The notes beneath the pieces are model-generated. The model was not told the DNA's origin, did not search any database, and saw only the letters and a program-made list of their open reading frames with translations. A stretch of 36,714 nucleotides of DNA from Ereboglobus sp. PH5-10. GTDB taxonomy: Bacteria > Verrucomicrobiota > Verrucomicrobiia > Opitutales > Opitutaceae. The DNA is taken from the NCBI RefSeq assembly GCF_029504735.1, contig NZ_JAQFIP010000021.1, positions 1 to 36,714 on the forward strand. The letters are read 5' to 3'. The position numbers were made by a program, and so were the translations under genes. This document shows positions 32,511 to 36,714 of the stretch, one piece after another (within the stretch, counting starts at the first letter, position 1; the number at the start of each line of letters is the position of its first letter).

Positions 32511-32582
32511 CTTCCGCGCCTTCCGTCCTTCCGCGCTTCCGCGATTAAAAAAAATATCGCCTTTTTCCTTCCCGCCCCCGCT
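32511..32582 (+). repeat. Leader element upstream of mutS (copy B)
   Basis: This element is related to 29902-29972. It shares CTTCCGCGCC, CCTTCCGCG, a GCGAT...ATCGC hairpin (32541-32560) and the CCCCCGCT tract. The hairpin starts 95 bases before the mutS ATG, almost the same distance as copy A from its gene. Confidence 0.65.
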
Positions 32583-32635
32583 CCCTCCGCTACCCTTTCG
32601 CCTTTCAATTTTCGCACACCTTTCCACGCCGCACC

Positions 32636-35239
32636 ATGTCCGCCAAACCCGCCAATTCCGCGTCATCGCCCGCCGCCCCCGTCAAGCTCACCCCCATGAT
32701 GCAGCAGTATGTTGACGTGAAACGCGGCCTGCCCCGCGACACCCTGCTCCTCTTCCGGCTCGGCGACTTTTTCGAAATGTTCAACGACGACGCCGTCACC
32801 GCGTCGAAACTCCTCGGCCTCACCCTCACCAAGCGCCAGGAAACCCCCATGTGCGGCGTCCCCGCGCACGCCGTTGACAACTACGTCGGCAAACTCCTCG
32901 CCCTCGGCAAAAAAGTCGGCATCTGCGACCAGGCCGAACCCGCCAAGGCCGGCAAACTCGTCCGCCGCCAGCTCACCCGCATCCTCACCCCCGGCACCAC
33001 GCTCGAAACCGCGCAAATCGACGCCGCCCGCAACCACTACCTCTGCGCCATCACGCACGACAAGCACGGCCTCCACGCCGCCTGGCTCGACCTCACCACC
33101 GGCGAGTTCAAGGTCGCCACCGACGAGCGCCCCGAAAACCTCCTCCCCATCCTCACCGCGCTCGACCCCGCCGAAATCGTCACCCCCGAAAACGCCCTCC
33201 CCGCCTGGCAAAACGCCGCGCACGACCACGCCAACCCGGCCCACGCCGCGCTTGCCGCGCTCGCCGGCTTCTGCGCCACGCGCCTCGTCACCGAGCTCGC
33301 CCCCTACCAGTTCGAGCTCAACGCCGCGCCCGCCGCCATCGCCGCCGCGCTCGGCGTCCTCAACCTCCAAGGCTTCGGCCTCGAAAACAACCACCCCGCC
33401 CTCGGCCCCGCCGCCGCGCTCGTTTATTACGCAACGGAAAACCTCTGCGCCAAACCCGAAAACCTCCGCAGCCTCCAGGAATACCGCCCCACCAAAACCC
33501 TCCTCCTCGACCCCGCCACCCTCCGCAACCTCGAAATCTTCAACTCCACCCGCGGCACCCGCGACGGCTCGCTCCACCACGCCATCAACCGCTGCGCCAC
33601 CCCCGCCGGCGCGCGCCTCCTCGAACGCTGGCTCGCCGCCCCCGCGCTCGACCTCGCCGAAATCCACCGCCGCCAAACCATCACCGGCGAACTCCTCGCC
33701 ATGCCCGGCTCCCTCTCCGCCCTCCGCGCCCACCTCCAAAACATCCGCGACATCCCCCGCATCATCGGCCGCCTCCAAAACCGCCTCCGCAACCCCCGCG
33801 AACTCGGAGGCGTGCGCGACACCCTCGCCCAACTCCCCAAAATCCACGACGCCCTCGCGCAATTCGCCCCCGGCACCACCACCCGCATCCAAAAGGAAAA
33901 AATCGACCTCCTCCCCGAACTCCACGCCCTCCTCGCCCGCGCCCTCGCCGACGAACTCCCCAACGACATCAACGAAGGCAACCACATCCGCGCCGGCCAC
34001 GACCCCGAACTCGACCGCCTCCGCGCCCTCACCACCGGCAACAAAACCTGGCTCTCCGACCTCGAGCGCGCCGAGCAGGAGCGCACCGGCATCCGCTCCC
34101 TCAAGGTCAAATACACCGGCAATTTCGGCTACTACATCGAAGTCACCAAGGCCAACCTCCACCTCGTCCCCGCCGACTACATCCGCCGCCAGACGACAGT
34201 CGGCGGCGAACGCTACGTCACCGAGGCGCTCAAGCAAAAGGAAAAGGAAATCTTCCACGCCGAGGAAAACGCCCTCGCGCGCGAACTCGTCCTCTTCAAC
34301 GAACTCGTCACCGCCGTGCTCGACGAATCCATCGCGCTCGTGCGCACCGCCGACACCCTCGCCGAACTCGACGTCCTCTGCGGCTGGGCCCAGCTCGCCC
34401 GCGAATGGGATTATGTTTGCCCGACAATCGACGAAACCGACGTCCTCGAAATCACCGAAGGCCGCCACCCCGTCGTCGAGCAAATGCTCAAAAACCCCTC
34501 CGCCGGCAGCCCGCAAACCTTCGTCCCCAACGACACCGCGCTCAGCTCAAGCGACGCGCAAATCGCGCTCATCACCGGCCCCAACATGGCCGGCAAATCG
34601 ACCTACATCCGCCAAGTCGCGCTCATCACGCTCATGGCGCAAGTCGGCTGCTGGGTGCCCGCGAAAGCCTGCCGCATCGGCCTCGTTGACCGCATCTTCT
34701 CGCGCGTCGGCGCGAGCGACGACCTCGCGCGCGGCAACTCCACCTTCATGGTCGAGATGAACGAAACCGCGAACATCCTCAACAACGCCACCGACCGCTC
34801 GCTGATCATCCTCGACGAAATCGGCCGCGGCACCTCGACCTACGACGGCCTCAGCATCGCCTGGGCGGTGGTCGAGCACCTGCACCGCGACGAAACCCGC
34901 GGCCCGCGCACCCTCTTCGCCACGCACTACCAGGAACTCACCCAACTCGAAAAACATTTGCCGCGCATGAGAAACCTCAGTGTGGCGGTGAAGGAGTGGA
35001 ACGACGAAATCGTCTTTGTGCGCCGCGTCGTCCCCGGCGCCGCCGACCGCAGCTACGGCATCCAAGTCGCGCGCCTCGCCGGACTCCCGCTGACGGTGAT
35101 CGACCGCGCCAAAACAATCCTGGCAAAATTGGAAAGCGAAGACACCGACATCGAGCTGACCGCGCCAACGCCGAAAGCGCGCCCCAAAAAGAAAATCACC
35201 GTGAAGCCCGAAGACGACGCGCAGATGAGTTTGTTGTAG
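32636..35239 (+). CDS. mutS: DNA mismatch repair protein MutS
   Basis: This 867-residue protein is MutS. The mismatch-binding domain has RLGDFFEMFNDDA near residue 40, whose Phe-x-Glu contacts the mispair. Connector, lever and clamp domains follow. The ATPase has Walker A GPNMAGKST near 648 and Walker B LIILDEIGRGTSTYDGLS near 722-739, followed by FATHYQEL. The C terminus ends QMSLL, the beta-clamp binding motif also found in E. coli MutS. It recognises base mismatches and recruits MutL. Length matches the family (about 850). It has its own leader with the repeat element, and no mutL is nearby. Confidence 0.98.
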   Translation: MSAKPANSASSPAAPVKLTPMMQQYVDVKRGLPRDTLLLFRLGDFFEMFNDDAVTASKLLGLTLTKRQETPMCGVPAHAVDNYVGKLLALGKKVGICDQAEPAKAGKLVRRQLTRILTPGTTLETAQIDAARNHYLCAITHDKHGLHAAWLDLTTGEFKVATDERPENLLPILTALDPAEIVTPENALPAWQNAAHDHANPAHAALAALAGFCATRLVTELAPYQFELNAAPAAIAAALGVLNLQGFGLENNHPALGPAAALVYYATENLCAKPENLRSLQEYRPTKTLLLDPATLRNLEIFNSTRGTRDGSLHHAINRCATPAGARLLERWLAAPALDLAEIHRRQTITGELLAMPGSLSALRAHLQNIRDIPRIIGRLQNRLRNPRELGGVRDTLAQLPKIHDALAQFAPGTTTRIQKEKIDLLPELHALLARALADELPNDINEGNHIRAGHDPELDRLRALTTGNKTWLSDLERAEQERTGIRSLKVKYTGNFGYYIEVTKANLHLVPADYIRRQTTVGGERYVTEALKQKEKEIFHAEENALARELVLFNELVTAVLDESIALVRTADTLAELDVLCGWAQLAREWDYVCPTIDETDVLEITEGRHPVVEQMLKNPSAGSPQTFVPNDTALSSSDAQIALITGPNMAGKSTYIRQVALITLMAQVGCWVPAKACRIGLVDRIFSRVGASDDLARGNSTFMVEMNETANILNNATDRSLIILDEIGRGTSTYDGLSIAWAVVEHLHRDETRGPRTLFATHYQELTQLEKHLPRMRNLSVAVKEWNDEIVFVRRVVPGAADRSYGIQVARLAGLPLTVIDRAKTILAKLESEDTDIELTAPTPKARPKKKITVKPEDDAQMSLL

Positions 35240-35256
35240 TTTTTTTATTATATAAT

Positions 35257-35643
35257 ATGAAATTAATAACATTACTTATTTTTATAAAAGCCCTGATTCT
35301 ATTAATATTCCCCATTGCCGCTATAAGCATTATAAAGGAAAACGAAAAGAAACAGGCGGCGGAATGGAAACATTGGGAAGAATCGGTTTATTCCCGCGTT
35401 AACAGGGATTCGCAATCAGGTGCGCCCGCCTCCTTTAAGGATAGCTCGCTGGAATATGCGATGATGCAGCTCTCATTGATCTCGAAGAAGGAAAAAGCCA
35501 ATCGGAAATTTTTTCAGGGTCTCTGTGTTGGCGCGGGATTTCTATTATTGTTGGACGGCGTTTTCATCCTAATTAGGGAAACCCGGCTGAAGAATAGAAA
35601 ACCAAATTCAAGAAACACAAATTATCCGGCTCCCACATTATAA
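35257..35643 (+). CDS. Small AT-rich membrane protein of unknown function
   Basis: I do not recognise this 128-residue protein. It has two hydrophobic segments (about 3-26 and 88-107) separated by a charged stretch (KENEKKQAAEWKHWEESVYS) and a polar region. The tail is basic and Asn-rich. This suggests a protein with two membrane anchors. Base composition is clearly lower in GC than mutS or the downstream genes, which points to recent transfer or weak selection. It begins 17 bases after the mutS stop; a TATAAT hexamer at 35251-35256 touches the ATG, so either that is chance or the true start is further in. It borders the RAYT element on the right. Confidence 0.65.
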   Translation: MKLITLLIFIKALILLIFPIAAISIIKENEKKQAAEWKHWEESVYSRVNRDSQSGAPASFKDSSLEYAMMQLSLISKKEKANRKFFQGLCVGAGFLLLLDGVFILIRETRLKNRKPNSRNTNYPAPTL

Positions 35644-35665
35644 ATCAGGCTTCGGCAACATCCCC

Positions 35666-35762
35666 CGCGCCAACGGCGCGTCACAACTTAGCCCATGGTG
35701 CCGCTGCGGCACCCTGGGAACATAACCACAAAACCCCATGCGCCCTGTAGGGGTGCCACAAC
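35666..35762. repeat. Left REP-like flank of the RAYT unit
   Basis: It holds three stem-loops in order. One is at 35666-35680 (6 bp). The next is at 35692-35718 (GGTGCCG/CGGCACC core, extended by CCCA/TGGG). The last is at 35739-35757 (GCGCCCT with an imperfect partner). The conserved linker is at 35681-35694. Confidence 0.75.
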
Positions 35763-35817
35763 CCGCGCCTTCCGCGTTCCCCCTTCCCGCAATCTCAATC
35801 GCCAACATCACCCCGCC

Positions 35818-36270
35818 ATGCCCCAATCCCTCTCGCGCATTCTCGTCCATCTCGTGTTTTCCACAAAACACCGCGAACCCATCATCGCGCCCGCCGACCA
35901 ATCCGCATTGCACGCTTATCTCGCGGGCACGCTCAACGCCGTCGAATGTCCGGTCATCCAAATCGGCGGCATCGCCGACCATGTTCATCTCCTCTTCGGC
36001 CTCTCTCGCACGCACACAATCGCGGATATCGTCAAACACGCCAAACAAAACGCAGCGCGCTGGCTGCGTGAACGCGACGCCCGCTACAGGAATTTTCTCT
36101 GGCAATCCGGTTACGGCGCATTCTCCGTTTCGCCGTCAATGGCCGATGCCGTGCAAACCTACATCCGCACGCAACCGGAGCATCACCGCAAAGTCACATT
36201 CCAGGACGAATATCGCGCGCTTCTCGCCAAGCACGGAATCGAATACGACGAAAATTACGTCTGGGATTGA
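35818..36270 (+). CDS. REP-associated tyrosine transposase (Y1, IS200-like)
   Basis: This 150-residue protein is a single-domain Y1 transposase of the HUH superfamily. The HUH motif is H55-V-H57 in ADHVHLLFGLSRT. The nucleophile is probably Y115 in VQTYIRTQPEHH, with the HH pair nearby that is typical of the group. The N-terminal strand VHLVFSTKHREP also matches. Such enzymes nick and join single-stranded DNA; RAYTs act on nearby REP hairpins rather than long terminal repeats. I chose the ATG at 35818 because the frame upstream runs through the hairpin flank. No second ORF (tnpB) is present, and all catalytic residues look intact. Confidence 0.92.
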   Translation: MPQSLSRILVHLVFSTKHREPIIAPADQSALHAYLAGTLNAVECPVIQIGGIADHVHLLFGLSRTHTIADIVKHAKQNAARWLRERDARYRNFLWQSGYGAFSVSPSMADAVQTYIRTQPEHHRKVTFQDEYRALLAKHGIEYDENYVWD

Positions 36271-36277
36271 TGCGCAT

Positions 36278-36377
36278 GTGGCGCCCTGTCAGGGCGCACG
36301 GTGTTTATCTTTTCATCCCCGGGGCGGGCGCCCTTGGCGCCCGCCCCGGGCTAAGTTGTGGCGCGCCTTTGGCGTGC
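36278..36377. repeat. Right REP-like flank of the RAYT unit
   Basis: It starts eight bases after the transposase stop. It holds GTGGCGCCCT-GTC-AGGGCGCAC (36278-36299). A perfect 15-bp stem follows at 36318-36350 (CCCGGGGCGGGCGCC with a CTT loop). The conserved linker and a 7-bp stem at 36361-36377 complete it. It mirrors the left flank. Confidence 0.8.
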
Positions 36378-36474
36378 AATTCCAGATACCTCACGCTGAG
36401 ACTCGACACCATCAATCGCGGGCCAATTTGCGCGGTGCGGCGCACCTTGCGCGACTGGCTGAAGAGCGTCGCGT

Positions 36475-36714
36475 TTACCAGAGTCTGCGGTAGCCGAGGT
36501 TTAGGGACCAGGGGCGTTCGTAGAACTGAGCCTTCGCATATTCGTAGTCGATGTAAACCTGGCTGATCGCGTCGATGCGGTAGCTCGTGCCCAGGCCGAA
36601 CTCGACTCGCTTGCCGTCATAGTTGGCCTCAAATGTTCTGCCGTGCGCAGTGATCTCGCCGTCGGAGCTTTCCACCGAGACCGCCGCAAACTTGCCGTAG
36701 GGCGCCCAGCGGCT
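36475..36714 (-). CDS. C-terminal end of a second autotransporter (partial)
   Basis: The reading frame is open to the window edge, so only the last 79 residues are visible. They read WAPYGKFAAVSVE, then VEFGLGTSYRIDAISQVYID, then YEYAKAQFYERPW and end GYRRLW. This is the last strands of an autotransporter beta-barrel with a terminal aromatic. It is clearly related to the end of the 1470-residue autotransporter (DYEYAKAQDYKRPW, GYRSTW), so the two are paralogues. An internal GTG at 36675 is not a start. The RAYT unit lies just after its 3' end. Confidence 0.85.
   Translation of the reverse strand, partial: SRWAPYGKFAAVSVESSDGEITAHGRTFEANYDGKRVEFGLGTSYRIDAISQVYIDYEYAKAQFYERPWSLNLGYRRLW

Larger units (their letters stand above)
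35666..36377. mobile_element. RAYT transposase unit with mirror-image REP-like flanks
   Basis: The transposase gene at 35818-36270 is enclosed by two flanks that are inverted copies of one design. On the left are a hairpin CGCGCC-AAC-GGCGCG, a linker TCACAACTTAGCCC, a larger hairpin and a third hairpin with CGCCCT. On the right, read outward, are a CGCCCT hairpin, a 15-bp hairpin, the linker complement GGGCTAAGTTGTGG, and hairpin GCGCGCC-TTT-GGCGTGC. The linker matches at 13 of 14 positions. This is the layout of REP-associated tyrosine transposases. Confidence 0.85.

Noticed and set aside
32663-34516. 617-codon open frame antisense to mutS
   Set aside because: Low-complexity shadow of mutS codon bias.
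35251-35256. TATAAT as promoter -10 of the small membrane protein
   Set aside because: It touches the ATG, so transcription would start inside the gene; likely chance in AT-rich DNA.

Overview
The window is a stretch of GC-rich chromosome from a Gram-negative bacterium, most likely a member of the Verrucomicrobiota close to Opitutaceae. That placement is an inference from several features: large autotransporters carrying chlamydia-style Pmp repeats, start regions that mostly lack a Shine-Dalgarno sequence outside the ribosomal-protein genes, and the overall look of the housekeeping proteins. No rRNA is present to settle it.

Layout. Positions 178-4639 hold minus-strand single genes (a MetW-like methyltransferase overlapping a NUDIX hydrolase, a LysM protein, a YfgM-like TPR protein, a lipoprotein), a plus-strand tRNA-Pro and a plus-strand toxin-antitoxin pair (AbrB-fold antitoxin plus Doc toxin). 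Positions 4735-18142 are the universal transcription/translation block on the minus strand, read as tRNA-Thr, tuf, tRNA-Trp, secE, nusG, rplK, rplA, rplJ, rplL, rpoB, rpoC. Its gene order is textbook, but several spacers carry short-period tandem repeats and hairpins, and RpoC has lost three of the four cysteines of its second zinc site. Positions 18414-21300 hold an exported oligoendopeptidase and a Fur-family regulator with degenerate metal ligands, preceded by nested inverted repeats. Positions 21297-25709 encode a 1470-residue autotransporter.

The right third is mixed: an MscS channel, an unknown TPR-like protein, an alpha/beta hydrolase, a PL5-like alginate lyase lipoprotein, an unknown 223-residue protein, mutS and an AT-rich small membrane protein. 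It ends with a REP-associated tyrosine transposase (RAYT) enclosed by mirror-image hairpin blocks, next to the 3' end of a second autotransporter that runs off the window.

How the parts relate. The central block makes RNA polymerase, the elongation factor NusG, EF-Tu, SecE and the L11/L1/L10/L12 stalk proteins. Doc-family toxins are known to phosphorylate EF-Tu, so the toxin at 3528 and its expected target at 16785 lie in the same window. The strongest leads for new biology are the RAYT with its symmetric flanks, the Pmp-repeat autotransporter, the degenerate Fur with its palindromic upstream region, the RpoC zinc-site loss, the repeat arrays in the rpl-rpo spacers, and a hairpin-bearing element shared by the leaders of the alginate lyase and mutS genes.
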